Below are positions 25,451 through 33,823 of a DNA stretch of 64,000 bases, piece after piece. Below the pieces are notes generated by a model. The model saw nothing but the letters and a program-made list of their open reading frames with translations, searched no databases and was not told the origin of the DNA. Both the position numbers and the translations under genes were made by a program. The stretch is from Ornithinimicrobium faecis. Its GTDB lineage: Bacteria > Actinomycetota > Actinomycetes > Actinomycetales > Dermatophilaceae. Location: NCBI RefSeq assembly GCF_023923225.1, contig NZ_CP099489.1, positions 3,162,001 through 3,226,000 on the forward strand, given 5' to 3'. Positions within the stretch are counted from its first letter, which is position 1. Each line of letters opens with the position of its first letter.

Positions 25451-27994
25451 TCAGCCCTCAGTGTCGCCGCCAGCGTTGACGCCGCCAGCGTTGTCGCTGT
25501 TGGCGCCACGACCGCGGCCACCGCGACGGCGGCGGTTGCGGCGCGGGCGGTCGCGCCCCTCGGAGTCGTTGTCGCCCTCGGAGTCGTCACCGCCCTCGGT
25601 GGAGTTGTCGGCGCCGCCCGAGTCTGCAGTGTCAGCGTCTTCGGGGGCAGCCGGCACGTGGGCCGGAGCCTCCGGGGTGGTGTCCGCGGACTCGATGACG
25701 GGAGCCTCGGCAGCCGCGGCAGCGGTCTCGCTGCCGCCCTCGCCGCCGTTGTCGGCCACGACCGCAGCCAGCGAGAGCTTGCCGCGCGGGTCGATCTCCT
25801 TGAGCTCGACCTGGACCTTCTGGCCCACGCCCAGCACGTCCTCGACAGCGTCGATGCGCTTGCCGCCGACGAGCTTGCGGATCTCGGAGATGTGCAGCAG
25901 GCCGTCCTTGCCCGGGAGCAGGGAGATGAACGCACCGAACGTCGTGGTCTTGACCACGGTGCCCAGGAAGCGCTCACCGACCTCCGGCATCTGCGGGTTG
26001 GCGATCGCGTTGACTGCCGCACGGGCCGCCTCGGCCGACGGGCCGTCGGTGGCGCCGATGTAGACGGTGCCGTCGTCCTCGATGGAGATGTCGGCGCCGG
26101 TGTCCTCCTGGATCTGGTTGATCATCTTGCCCTTCGGGCCGATGACCTCACCGATCTTGTCAACGGGGACCTTCACCGCGATGACGCGAGGAGCATAGGG
26201 GCTCATCTCGTCCGGCGCGTCGATGGCCTCGTTCATGACATCCAGGATGTGCAGACGCGCGTCGTGCGCCTGGGTCAGCGCGCCACCGAGCACGGAGGCG
26301 GGGATGCCGTCCAGCTTCGTGTCGAGCTGGATCGCCGTGACGAACTCACGCGTTCCGGCGACCTTGAAGTCCATGTCACCGAAGGCGTCCTCCGCACCGA
26401 GGATGTCGGTCAACGCCGCATACTGCGTCTCTCCGTCAACCTCCACGGAGACCAGGCCCATCGCGATGCCCGCGACCGGCGCGCGCAGCGGCACACCAGC
26501 GTTGAGCAGCGACATGGTGGACGCACAGACCGAGCCCATCGAGGTCGAGCCGTTGGAGCTCAGCGCCTCGGAGACCTGGCGGATCGCGTAGGGGAACTCC
26601 TCGCGGGTCGGCAGGACGGGCATGAGCGCACGCTCGGCGAGCGCACCGTGGCCGATCTCGCGACGCTTCGGGGAGCCCACGCGACCGGTCTCACCGGTGC
26701 TGTAGGGCGGGAAGTTGTAGTTGTGCATGTAACGCTTGCGGGTCACCGGGGAGAGGGTGTCCAGCTGCTGCTCCATGCGCAGCATGTTGAGCGTGGTGAC
26801 ACCCATGATCTGGGTCTCGCCACGCTCGAAGATGGCCGAGCCGTGGGCGCGCGGGATGACCTCGACCTCGGCGCTCAGCGCGCGGATGTCGGCCAGGCCG
26901 CGGCCGTCGATGCGGACCTTCTCCTTGATGATCCGCTCGCGGATCAGCTTCTTCTGCACGGCGCGGTAGGCCGCGTCGATCTCCTTGTCACGACCAGCGA
27001 ACGGCGCGTCGGGCTTCACGTCGGAGTCACCAGCGGCGTCCCAGTGCAGGCCGAGCAGCTTGCCCTTGGCGGCAGTCTTGATCTCGGCGATGCGGTCCTC
27101 GCGCTCGGCCTTGCCAGCGATCTGCAGAGCGGCGCTCAGGTCGGTGAGGACCTCGCCCTCGACAGCGGCGTAGGCGTCGTCCTCATAGTCGAGGAAGCGC
27201 GGGAACTCCTGGACCTCCTTGGCGGCGGAGGTCGCCAGCTCGGACTGGGCCTTGCACAGGGTGGCGATGAAGCCCTTGGCGGCCTCCAGGCCCTGCGCGA
27301 CGATCTCCTCGGTCGGAGCGGTCTTGTTCAGGGTGTTGACCAGGTCCCAGGTGGCCTCGGTGGACTCGGCCTCGACCATCATGATCGCGACGTCGTCATT
27401 GCCATCAGCGTCCTGGCCGACGACGCGGCCGGCCACGACCATGTCGAAGGTCGAGCGCTCGGCGTCGCTGAAGTTCGGGAAGGCAACCCACTGGTCATCG
27501 ATCAGGGAGATGCGGACGCCACCGATCGGACCGCTGAACGGCAGGCCCGAGATCTGGGTGGACAGCGACGCGGCGTTGATCGCCAGGACGTCGTACTGGT
27601 GGTCCGGGTTCAGGGACAGGACGGTGATGACGACCTGGACCTCGTTGCGCAGGCCCTTGGCGAAGGTCGGGCGCAGCGGGCGGTCGATCAGGCGACAGGT
27701 GAGGATCGCGTCCGTGGAGGGGCGCCCCTCGCGGCGGAAGAAGCTGCCGGGGATCTTGCCCGCGGCATACATGCGCTCCTCGACGTCCACCGTCAGGGGG
27801 AAGAAGTCGAAGTGGTCCTTCGGGTGCTTGCTGGCCGTGGTGGTGGACAGCAGCATGGTCTCGTCATCGAGGTATGCGGTGACGGAACCGCCGGCCTGCT
27901 TGGCCAGACGCCCGGTCTCGAACCGGACGGTGCGGGTGCCGAACGAGCCGTTGTCAATAACGGCCTCGGCGAAAGTGATCTCTGGACCCTCCAT
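25451..27994 (-). CDS. pnp: Polynucleotide phosphorylase (GPSI)
   Basis: About 847 residues from ATG 27994 behind AGGAGG. It has two RNase PH domains (the first with [21 protein letters not shown], the second with [14 protein letters not shown] and [13 protein letters not shown]), a KH domain ([16 protein letters not shown]) and an S1 domain ([20 protein letters not shown]). A long tail of Asp/Ser/Glu ends in an Arg cluster ([17 protein letters not shown]), as in actinobacterial guanosine pentaphosphate synthetases. It degrades RNA phosphorolytically from the 3' end. It lies downstream of rpsO, with an intervening terminator. Confidence 0.97.
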   Translation of the reverse strand: MEGPEITFAEAVIDNGSFGTRTVRFETGRLAKQAGGSVTAYLDDETMLLSTTTASKHPKDHFDFFPLTVDVEERMYAAGKIPGSFFRREGRPSTDAILTCRLIDRPLRPTFAKGLRNEVQVVITVLSLNPDHQYDVLAINAASLSTQISGLPFSGPIGGVRISLIDDQWVAFPNFSDAERSTFDMVVAGRVVGQDADGNDDVAIMMVEAESTEATWDLVNTLNKTAPTEEIVAQGLEAAKGFIATLCKAQSELATSAAKEVQEFPRFLDYEDDAYAAVEGEVLTDLSAALQIAGKAEREDRIAEIKTAAKGKLLGLHWDAAGDSDVKPDAPFAGRDKEIDAAYRAVQKKLIRERIIKEKVRIDGRGLADIRALSAEVEVIPRAHGSAIFERGETQIMGVTTLNMLRMEQQLDTLSPVTRKRYMHNYNFPPYSTGETGRVGSPKRREIGHGALAERALMPVLPTREEFPYAIRQVSEALSSNGSTSMGSVCASTMSLLNAGVPLRAPVAGIAMGLVSVEVDGETQYAALTDILGAEDAFGDMDFKVAGTREFVTAIQLDTKLDGIPASVLGGALTQAHDARLHILDVMNEAIDAPDEMSPYAPRVIAVKVPVDKIGEVIGPKGKMINQIQEDTGADISIEDDGTVYIGATDGPSAEAARAAVNAIANPQMPEVGERFLGTVVKTTTFGAFISLLPGKDGLLHISEIRKLVGGKRIDAVEDVLGVGQKVQVELKEIDPRGKLSLAAVVADNGGEGGSETAAAAAEAPVIESADTTPEAPAHVPAAPEDADTADSGGADNSTEGGDDSEGDNDSEGRDRPRRNRRRRGGRGRGANSDNAGGVNAGGDTEG

Positions 27995-28126
27995 CGGGTC
28001 CTCCTTTTCTCTCATCCAGCAGCTCGGGGCATCGTCGTTGTGCCCGGCTGATCCTTCGGGGCAGGGAGTGTTGGTCCCCACCCGTGACGGGACATGCCCA
28101 TCGGACGGGACACGCCCGTCATACGC

Positions 28127-28157
28127 AAAAGAGCGGCCCCCGTGATGGGAGCCGCTC
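28127..28157 (-). terminator. rpsO terminator
   Basis: On the minus strand GAGCGGCTCCC and CGGGGGCCGCTC form a stem around a short ATCA loop, followed by TTTT. It lies 13 nt after the rpsO stop and separates rpsO from pnp. Confidence 0.85.
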
Positions 28158-28169
28158 CCCTGCGAAACT

Positions 28170-28439
28170 TCAGCGGCGCAGGCCGAGGCGCTTGATCAGC
28201 GCGCGGTAGCGCTCGATGTCGGTGTCCTGCAGGTAACGCAGGAGGCGCTTGCGACGGCCGACGAGCAGCAGCAGGCCACGACGGCTGTGGTGGTCGTGCT
28301 TGTGCTGACGCGAGTGCTCGGTCAGGTCCGTGATGCGCTGCGTGAGCATCGCAATCTGCACCTCAGGAGAGCCCGTGTCACCCTCGACGGTGGCGTACTC
28401 CTCCATGATCTGCTTCTTCACAGCAGTGTCCAATGGCAT
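28170..28439 (-). CDS. rpsO: 30S ribosomal protein S15
   Basis: 89 residues, the standard length, with [21 protein letters not shown] and [24 protein letters not shown] precedes the ATG at 28439. S15 binds 16S rRNA helices 20-22 early in 30S assembly. The rpsO-pnp order is conserved across bacteria. Confidence 0.98.
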   Translation of the reverse strand: MPLDTAVKKQIMEEYATVEGDTGSPEVQIAMLTQRITDLTEHSRQHKHDHHSRRGLLLLVGRRKRLLRYLQDTDIERYRALIKRLGLRR

Positions 28440-28561
28440 TGGCATCTCCTTGATTCGTTGCGCGGCGCGCCTGGGCTTGTCCACCAGGGCTCTCTGGACC
28501 CGCGGCCGGTCGTACGGCAGGGGTCAATCTATCAGCGCTGGACCCGCAGGCGTTAATCCGC

Positions 28562-29869
28562 TCAGGCGTCGTCCTGCTCACCCGGGGCGTCGGTCTCCTC
28601 GACGTCGTCCTCCTGCGGCTGGTCGTCCTGCCCGCCGACGGCGCCGTCGTGACGGCTGTCCGGGAAGGAGACCTCCAGGGAGTCGGTGGCAAACTCCAGG
28701 TGGGCGGCATTCTCGTCTGTGATCGAGTGGTTGGTGGCGCTGCTCAGCTCGTACTCGGCGGTCCCGGTCAGGGAGAGTTGGGCGTCGACGGTGCCGATCG
28801 GCACCGCGAGCACCGTCACCGCCTCGGCGCTGTTGTTCCGCCGGCCGCCCTCATCCTTGACGGAGTCCTCCAGCGTCTGCTCACGCACGGTGGTCGTCAG
28901 GGTCACGTCGATGTCGTTGATGTCGGTGCCGATGCCCCCGACACCGGAGTCCCCGGAGATCTCGTAGGCCCAGTTGACAACCAGCCAGCTCTCCCCCGCC
29001 GCGGCCCAGCCCTCCTGCGGGGTCCAGGCGGTCAGACTCACCGAGTTGACCCGCAGGTCGTACTCGACGGTCGCCTCATACTCCTCCTCGGGCCCGTTCT
29101 CCTGCTTGAAGGGCACCCGGCTGTCGTCCATCTCGAAGGTGTGGTTCAGGTCCTGGTTGGTGACCTCGCGGTAGTAGCCCGCGGCGATCTCGTCCTCGAC
29201 GCGCTCTCCGGTCAGCAGGTCGATCGACTGGTCGTGCCCCTCCGAGGAGACAGTCAGCGTGCCGTCGCCTCCCTGTGGCACGGAGAACAGGATGCGGAGG
29301 TCCTGCTGCTCGGTCAGGTCGTGCAGGTGGCTCTGCACCCCGGAGACGTTCAGTGCCAGTGCTGCGTCAACGTCCAGCACCTCGTCCCCGTAACCCTGCG
29401 TGGCCTGGTCGGGGGTGAAGTTCATCGTCAGGATGCGGAACTCCTCCCCTTCGGCGGGCTGGGCCAGATCTCCCTCCTGCGCCCCGGTCAGGCCGACCTC
29501 GGTGGCCGGCACGCTCTCCACGACCTCGGCCTCCTCGACGGTCAGGGTGCCAGCCGGAGTGATGACGCTCCCCCGCTCAGGGCGCAGGGTGTCCAGGACG
29601 GCCGCTTCGCGCGAGATGCCCTCCTGGACCAGACCGGACTCGGCCTCCAGGACCGGGGCAGCGGTCTCCTCACTGGCGTCGTCCCCGGTGGCCTCCGAGT
29701 CGTCGCTGGAGGCTGCTGCGTCGTCACCACCACCGTCCGAGGCGGGGGTGGGCTCCTCGAACTCGGCGACCTCGCCGGACGAGCAACCGGTCAGGACCAG
29801 TGCTCCGAGCGCTGCGATGGCGAGCAGGCCCCGGTCGAGGGGCCGGAAACGGTTGGTGTGGGTGGTCAT
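28562..29869 (-). CDS. Large secreted lipoprotein of unknown function
   Basis: 435 residues from ATG 29869 (AGGAGAG upstream). The lipobox LVLTGC is near residue 29, followed by an Asp/Ser/Glu-rich linker to about residue 75. The rest is a beta-rich extracellular region (for example YEATVEYDLRVNSVSLTAWT and DVTLTTTVREQTLED) and an acidic Gln/Glu/Asp tail. No catalytic motif was recognised. It lies 109 bp downstream of the sigma factor-kinase operon on the same strand and could be its effector or target (inference). An upstream GTCACC-GTGG-GGTGAC palindrome may control it. Confidence 0.75.
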   Translation of the reverse strand: MTTHTNRFRPLDRGLLAIAALGALVLTGCSSGEVAEFEEPTPASDGGGDDAAASSDDSEATGDDASEETAAPVLEAESGLVQEGISREAAVLDTLRPERGSVITPAGTLTVEEAEVVESVPATEVGLTGAQEGDLAQPAEGEEFRILTMNFTPDQATQGYGDEVLDVDAALALNVSGVQSHLHDLTEQQDLRILFSVPQGGDGTLTVSSEGHDQSIDLLTGERVEDEIAAGYYREVTNQDLNHTFEMDDSRVPFKQENGPEEEYEATVEYDLRVNSVSLTAWTPQEGWAAAGESWLVVNWAYEISGDSGVGGIGTDINDIDVTLTTTVREQTLEDSVKDEGGRRNNSAEAVTVLAVPIGTVDAQLSLTGTAEYELSSATNHSITDENAAHLEFATDSLEVSFPDSRHDGAVGGQDDQPQEDDVEETDAPGEQDDA

Positions 29870-29900
29870 CGTCTCTCCTGTGTCGTGCGTTCCTGTCGAT

Positions 29901-29916
29901 GTCACCGTGGGGTGAC
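29901..29916. promoter_or_regulatory. Palindrome upstream of the lipoprotein gene
   Basis: GTCACC-GTGG-GGTGAC is a perfect 6-4-6 inverted repeat 32 nt upstream of the lipoprotein ATG. It could be an operator or a small hairpin. Confidence 0.35.
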
Positions 29917-29978
29917 GTAAGTGAGTCGGAGCCGGACGGCGATCTGCTGCACCCGTGGCCAGATTTTTTTCGCAGGGG

Positions 29979-31268
29979 TCACTCGACCACGCGCAGCCGG
30001 TGACGCTCCTCCAACTCGGTGCCGTCCGGGGCCCGGGCTCGCAGGATCAGTTCCGCGCCGCCGGTCGCGGTAGGGGTCAGTGCCACCTGGCTCTCGTCGG
30101 AGACATAACGACCGGTGGGCAGCAGCCAGGTCCAGCTCTGGACGCCCTCCACCTGCGCAGTGAAGCTCGCTGGCTCACCCACGACGACCTCCTCGGGCCC
30201 GAGCACGCTGATGGTGACCCCGGCGGCCTGGGACACCGGGTCCTCCGGGGTGCGCAGCAGATACCCGGTGAGCGCGCCCACCAGCAGGGCACCGACCACG
30301 ACGGCGCCCATCAGCGCCCCGCGGCGCGGCCGGGAGCGCGCAGGAGTTGGTGCGGGTGGCACCGGCTCTGGCACGCTCTGCGCCCGTGACACCTCCGGGC
30401 GGGGCTCGGGTCCGGCGAGTGCCTGCTCCACATCGGCCAGCCAGCTGGCTGCGTCGGGCTGTCGTCGCTCGGGGCTCGTGGACATCCCCCGTTTGAGCAC
30501 CCGCTGGAACGCGGCCGGCAGGTCGGTCTCCTGGGTGATCCAGACCAGCAGGGCTGACAGCGCCCAGAGGTCCGCCCGGATGTCGACCACCCCGGGACCG
30601 CTCTGCTCGGGTGGGCGGAACCCCGAGGTTCCCGCGGCCACCGTGAGCCCGGAGTTCAGTGCCAGGTCCTTGCACATCCCCAGATCGGCAACGAGCAACC
30701 GTTCGTCATCGCCCAACAGCCGAGACACGGCCCTCGTGGCTGTCTCACCGGCTCGCGTCCGGGTGGGTGGCCCGGTGCCGTCGGGACGGTGCGCCGCCAG
30801 GGTCGTCGCGGTGCTCGTCAATAACAGGTTGCCCGGACTGAGGTCGCGATGGACCAGATGGGCCCGGTGCACTGAGTCGACTGCCGCCGCCAACGGACGG
30901 GCCAGCGCGAGCACATCCTCCCGACTAGCTCGCCACCCCTCACGCCACAGGGCCGTCACCCGCTGTTGCAGGGTCCCCCGGTCCGCGTGCTCCAGCACCA
31001 GGTAGGGCTGCTGCCGGTTGGTCTCCCCGATGTCGTGGAGGGTCACCGCGTGGGCTCCGCCGACCCGTCGCAGGCTGCGCCCCTCGGCGATAAATCGCTC
31101 TCGGACCTCGGCATTGAGGCTGTGGTTCTCCGCAAGGACCTTCACCACCACGGTGTCGTGGAGCCGGTCGTCCACCGCTCGGTAGACGGTCGCAAAGGAC
31201 CCCACCCCGACGACATCCTCCAACCGGTAGGGCCCGAGCTGCTCCCCGTGCAGCGACGGCTCCTCCAT
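29979..31268 (-). CDS. Membrane Ser/Thr protein kinase with extracellular PKD-like domain
   Basis: 429 residues. The glycine loop is VGVGSFATVYRA; the catalytic Lys is K43; the HRDLSPGNLLL loop is at 140-150; the metal motif is DLG (195-197) instead of DFG; the activation segment is GTSGFRPPEQ. Between the HRD-N and DLG motifs is an unusually long insert of about 40 residues rich in Thr/Arg/Pro. A single TM (around residues 318-338) leads to an extracellular domain of about 85 residues with Ig/PKD-like VTISVLGPEEVVVGEPASFT. ATG overlaps the sigma factor stop (TGATG). It likely senses an external or wall signal and acts on the sigma system. Confidence 0.88.
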   Translation of the reverse strand: MEEPSLHGEQLGPYRLEDVVGVGSFATVYRAVDDRLHDTVVVKVLAENHSLNAEVRERFIAEGRSLRRVGGAHAVTLHDIGETNRQQPYLVLEHADRGTLQQRVTALWREGWRASREDVLALARPLAAAVDSVHRAHLVHRDLSPGNLLLTSTATTLAAHRPDGTGPPTRTRAGETATRAVSRLLGDDERLLVADLGMCKDLALNSGLTVAAGTSGFRPPEQSGPGVVDIRADLWALSALLVWITQETDLPAAFQRVLKRGMSTSPERRQPDAASWLADVEQALAGPEPRPEVSRAQSVPEPVPPAPTPARSRPRRGALMGAVVVGALLVGALTGYLLRTPEDPVSQAAGVTISVLGPEEVVVGEPASFTAQVEGVQSWTWLLPTGRYVSDESQVALTPTATGGAELILRARAPDGTELEERHRLRVVE

Positions 31269-31924
31269 CAGGAGCTCACTCCCTCGGCCGTGCCCTCCCC
31301 GCCCCGCAGCCGCGCCGCCACCAGCGCGCGCCCCCGGGTGACCTGAGCACGCACGGTGCCCTCGGGCCGGTTCAGTTTCGACGCGATCTCCGCATACGGC
31401 AGACCCTCCAGGTCCCGCAGCGTCACCGGTGCCCGGTAGGTCGGGGGTAGCTCGGCCAGGACCTGCTGGACGGTGGCACGAGTGGCGATCATCGAACTCA
31501 TCCGGGCTGCCGGGCCGACCTCCTCGTGCAACGGAACGGTATCGCGCTGCCGTCTCAGGTAGTCCACCGTGCGGCGCCGCACGATGCTGTGCACCCAGCT
31601 GGTGAGCTTGCCGCGGCCGCCGTAGGACCCGATCGACTCGGCGACGGAGATCAGACTGTCCTGACTGACGTCGTCGACAGCGCTCTTGTCCAACAGCCCT
31701 GCCCCCGCGAAGCGGCGCACCACACCCGAGGCGTCAAGAGACTCCAACAGCAGCTCGAGCGCCTGCGGCGACTGTGTTGCTGCCCGCGCCAGCACTGCAA
31801 GCGCCGCGTCGCTCTCACTGGAACCCACAAGGTCTGCGGCGACCCGCCGTGCTGTCGCGTGGTCGCCGGCGACCAACGCCTGCTCCAGGTCGTCGGTCAG
31901 TTCCCTCCCGTGTCCTCCCGCCAC
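31268..31924 (-). CDS. ECF-like RNA polymerase sigma factor
   Basis: 218 residues from GTG 31924, placed by the leaderless -10 box. An atypical N-terminal helical segment (residues 1-60) precedes sigma region 2 (DDVSQDSLISVAESIGSYGG, then KLTSWVHSIVRRRTVDYLRR). Region 4 is VLAELPPTYRAPVTLRDLEG followed by the HTH YAEIASKLNRPEGTVRAQVT. It directs transcription of an unknown regulon. Operon partner is the membrane Ser/Thr kinase; no anti-sigma factor is visible, so the kinase may replace it (inference). Confidence 0.85.
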   Translation of the reverse strand: MAGGHGRELTDDLEQALVAGDHATARRVAADLVGSSESDAALAVLARAATQSPQALELLLESLDASGVVRRFAGAGLLDKSAVDDVSQDSLISVAESIGSYGGRGKLTSWVHSIVRRRTVDYLRRQRDTVPLHEEVGPAARMSSMIATRATVQQVLAELPPTYRAPVTLRDLEGLPYAEIASKLNRPEGTVRAQVTRGRALVAARLRGGEGTAEGVSS

Positions 31925-31930
31925 GCCAGG

Positions 31931-31936
31931 AGTGTA
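31931..31936 (-). promoter_or_regulatory. -10 box of leaderless sigma factor promoter
   Basis: TACACT on the minus strand is followed by exactly 6 nt and the GTG at 31924. This supports that start over longer in-frame alternatives. Confidence 0.5.
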
Positions 31937-32023
31937 ACGATCCGTCGGTGCCGCCCAGGGCCCTGCCCCGCCCACGACGAGGGCGCCCTGTTGCCGAGCC
32001 CCCGGAACAGGCAGACTCAGGCC

Positions 32024-32746
32024 ATGGACCTCCACCCTTTCCCGGATGACTGGCAGACCGCCCTGTGCGTGGCGGCCCACCCCGACGACCTGGAGTATGG
32101 CACCGCTGCGGCGGTCGCCGGTTGGACCGCGGCTGGCAAGGAGGTCAGCTATCTGCTCGTCACCCGCGGTGAGGCGGGCATCGACGGGATGTCACCGGAG
32201 GAGGCTGCGCCGGCCAGGGCCCAGGAGGAGCGGGACGGCGCCGCCGAGGTGGGCGTGGACCGGGTGGATTTCCTGGACGACTTCACTGACGGCATCGTCG
32301 AGCACGGCCTGCCACTGCGACAAGCCATCGCGGCGCAGATCCGGGCCGTGCGTCCGGACCTGGTGGTGACGCTGACCTTCGAGACCACCTTCCCCGGCGG
32401 CGGTGTCAACCAGGCCGATCACCGCGCGGTCGGTCTCGCGGTGCTGGATGCCTGCGCTGACGCCGGCAACCGGTGGATCTTCAACGACCTGATCGCCGAG
32501 GGACTCGAGCCGTGGAGCGGCGTGCGCTACGTCGCTTTCTCGGCCACGTCCCAGCCGACGCACTATGTCGACGTGACGGAGACCTTCGAGGCGGGCGTGG
32601 CGTCGCTGGAGGCGCACGGTCAGTATCTCGACGCGCTCGGGCCGGACTATCCGTCGCCGCGCGAGCTGCTCACCAGCTTCATGGCGACGCCGGAACTGGC
32701 GCAGCACGGCGAGAAGGTCTGGACCGCCCAGGTGCTGCAGCGCTGA
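32024..32746 (+). CDS. PIG-L family deacetylase
   Basis: 240 residues with the zinc motif VAAHPDDLEYGTAAAVAGW (AHPDD) and the second-site segment NQADHRAVGLAVLDA. Family members deacetylate N-acetylglucosaminyl groups, as in mycothiol biosynthesis (MshB, Mca) or antibiotic maturation. The exact substrate is not evident, and the protein is shorter than typical MshB. A CAGACT hexamer sits 6 nt before the ATG at 32024, so it may be leaderless. The stop abuts the large inverted-repeat element. Confidence 0.82.
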   Translation: MDLHPFPDDWQTALCVAAHPDDLEYGTAAAVAGWTAAGKEVSYLLVTRGEAGIDGMSPEEAAPARAQEERDGAAEVGVDRVDFLDDFTDGIVEHGLPLRQAIAAQIRAVRPDLVVTLTFETTFPGGGVNQADHRAVGLAVLDACADAGNRWIFNDLIAEGLEPWSGVRYVAFSATSQPTHYVDVTETFEAGVASLEAHGQYLDALGPDYPSPRELLTSFMATPELAQHGEKVWTAQVLQR

Positions 32747-32927
32747 CCCAAAAAGATAAAGGTCTCGCACGCCTCCCCCGCATTTTCATAGCGGTTTCGT
32801 ACGCTCTCCCGCATCTTCGTAGCGGTTTCGTACGGCCTTCGAGGAGTGCCCTGCCCCGAACCGCAGCCCGTACGAAACCTCTATATTTCTTCGTGATTCG
32901 CGTGCGAGACCTTTATCTTTTTTTGGG
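32747..32927. repeat. 181-bp inverted-repeat element filling a convergent intergenic region
   Basis: The arms 32747-32772 and 32900-32927 share an 18-bp perfect core (GATAAAGGTCTCGCACGC and its complement), then A5/T7 and CCC/GGG. Between them are two direct 27-bp copies (32777-32803, 32808-32834; two mismatches, common core TAGCGGTTTCGTACG) and an inverted partial copy, CGTACGAAACCTCTAT, at 32869-32884. The arms begin directly after the PIG-L stop and end 3 nt from the Nei stop. The T run makes it a plausible bidirectional terminator. It also has a MITE/REP-like look. Confidence 0.8.
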
Positions 32928-32930
32928 AGG

Positions 32931-33764
32931 TCAGGTGCGGCGCTGGCAGTTGCCGCACCAGAACATGTTGCGGCCGGCCACCACCGCGTGGCGCACCCGG
33001 GAGCCACAGCGATAGCAGGACTCGCCGGTGCGCTGATAGACCGAGAAGTCTCGGGGCACGTCCAGGATCCGGGGTGTCTCCCCCGCCGCGATCGCGTCGG
33101 CGACGTCCGCCAGCACCTCGTCGCGGGTGATGATCCGCCCAGTGCGCACACCCCAGGGCATCAGCGCGGACAGGTCGTCCCAGATCGCCTGCCAGGTGGC
33201 GCGCTTGATCCGCTCCCCCGCCGTCGTGGGCTTCACCCGGTGCCGCCAGAGCACTTCACACCGATAGATGTTGCCGACGCCGGCCAACACGGTCTGGTCC
33301 ATCAGCAGCTCGGCGATGCTGCGACGTGATCCATGGATCTTGGCCCACGCCCGATCCGGGTCGGACTCCGGTCGCAGCGGGTCCGGCCCCTGTCGTGCCA
33401 GCAGGGCGGCCGCCTCGTCGGGCACCAGCACCTTGCAGGCCATCGGTCCGCGCAGGTCGGCGACCGTCCGCTCATCGAGCAGCCGCAGCCGCACCACCCC
33501 GGTGACCGGCGGATCTGCCTGTCCCTCGACCGAGGAGAGCACGAACGTGCCGATCAGCCCCAGGTGCACATACAGGATCCGCTCGCCCGCAAAGTGCAGG
33601 AAGAGCAGTTTGCCCCAGGCCGAGCCGCGCTCGACCACGAGGCCGTCGAGCAGGGCGGCACCCTCGGCAAACCGCCCCTGGGGGCTGGTCACCGACGGTG
33701 ACCCACCGGCATACGCCGTCTGCAGTTCACCCGCGAGCCGGTGCAGTGTGTGTCCCTCAGGCAT
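32931..33764 (-). CDS. nei: Endonuclease VIII-like DNA glycosylase (Nei/Fpg family)
   Basis: 277 residues from ATG 33764. The catalytic N-terminus is PEGHTLHRLA, where Pro2 is the Schiff-base nucleophile and Glu3 is conserved. The H2TH region contains LLMDQTVLAGVGNIYRCEVLW. The C-terminal zinc finger is CYRCGS ... FWCGNCQ. It excises oxidised pyrimidines and has AP-lyase activity. It resembles actinobacterial Nei2. Confidence 0.92.
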   Translation of the reverse strand: MPEGHTLHRLAGELQTAYAGGSPSVTSPQGRFAEGAALLDGLVVERGSAWGKLLFLHFAGERILYVHLGLIGTFVLSSVEGQADPPVTGVVRLRLLDERTVADLRGPMACKVLVPDEAAALLARQGPDPLRPESDPDRAWAKIHGSRRSIAELLMDQTVLAGVGNIYRCEVLWRHRVKPTTAGERIKRATWQAIWDDLSALMPWGVRTGRIITRDEVLADVADAIAAGETPRILDVPRDFSVYQRTGESCYRCGSRVRHAVVAGRNMFWCGNCQRRT

Positions 33765-33823
33765 GGCGACATCGTCACAGACGGTGCTCGACGCAGCGGC
33801 ACCGGTGGTGGATACTTCCGCGC

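Noticed and set aside
25403..28051. Very long open frame on the strand opposite pnp (882 codons)
   Set aside because: It is a high-GC antisense shadow: its residue composition is biased to Gly/Arg/Asp/Val, no family motif is visible, and pnp on the other strand is certain.
32747..32927. Insertion sequence or miniature transposon
   Set aside because: Nested inverted repeats are present, but there is no transposase and no target-site duplication could be recognised, so it is listed only as a repeat.
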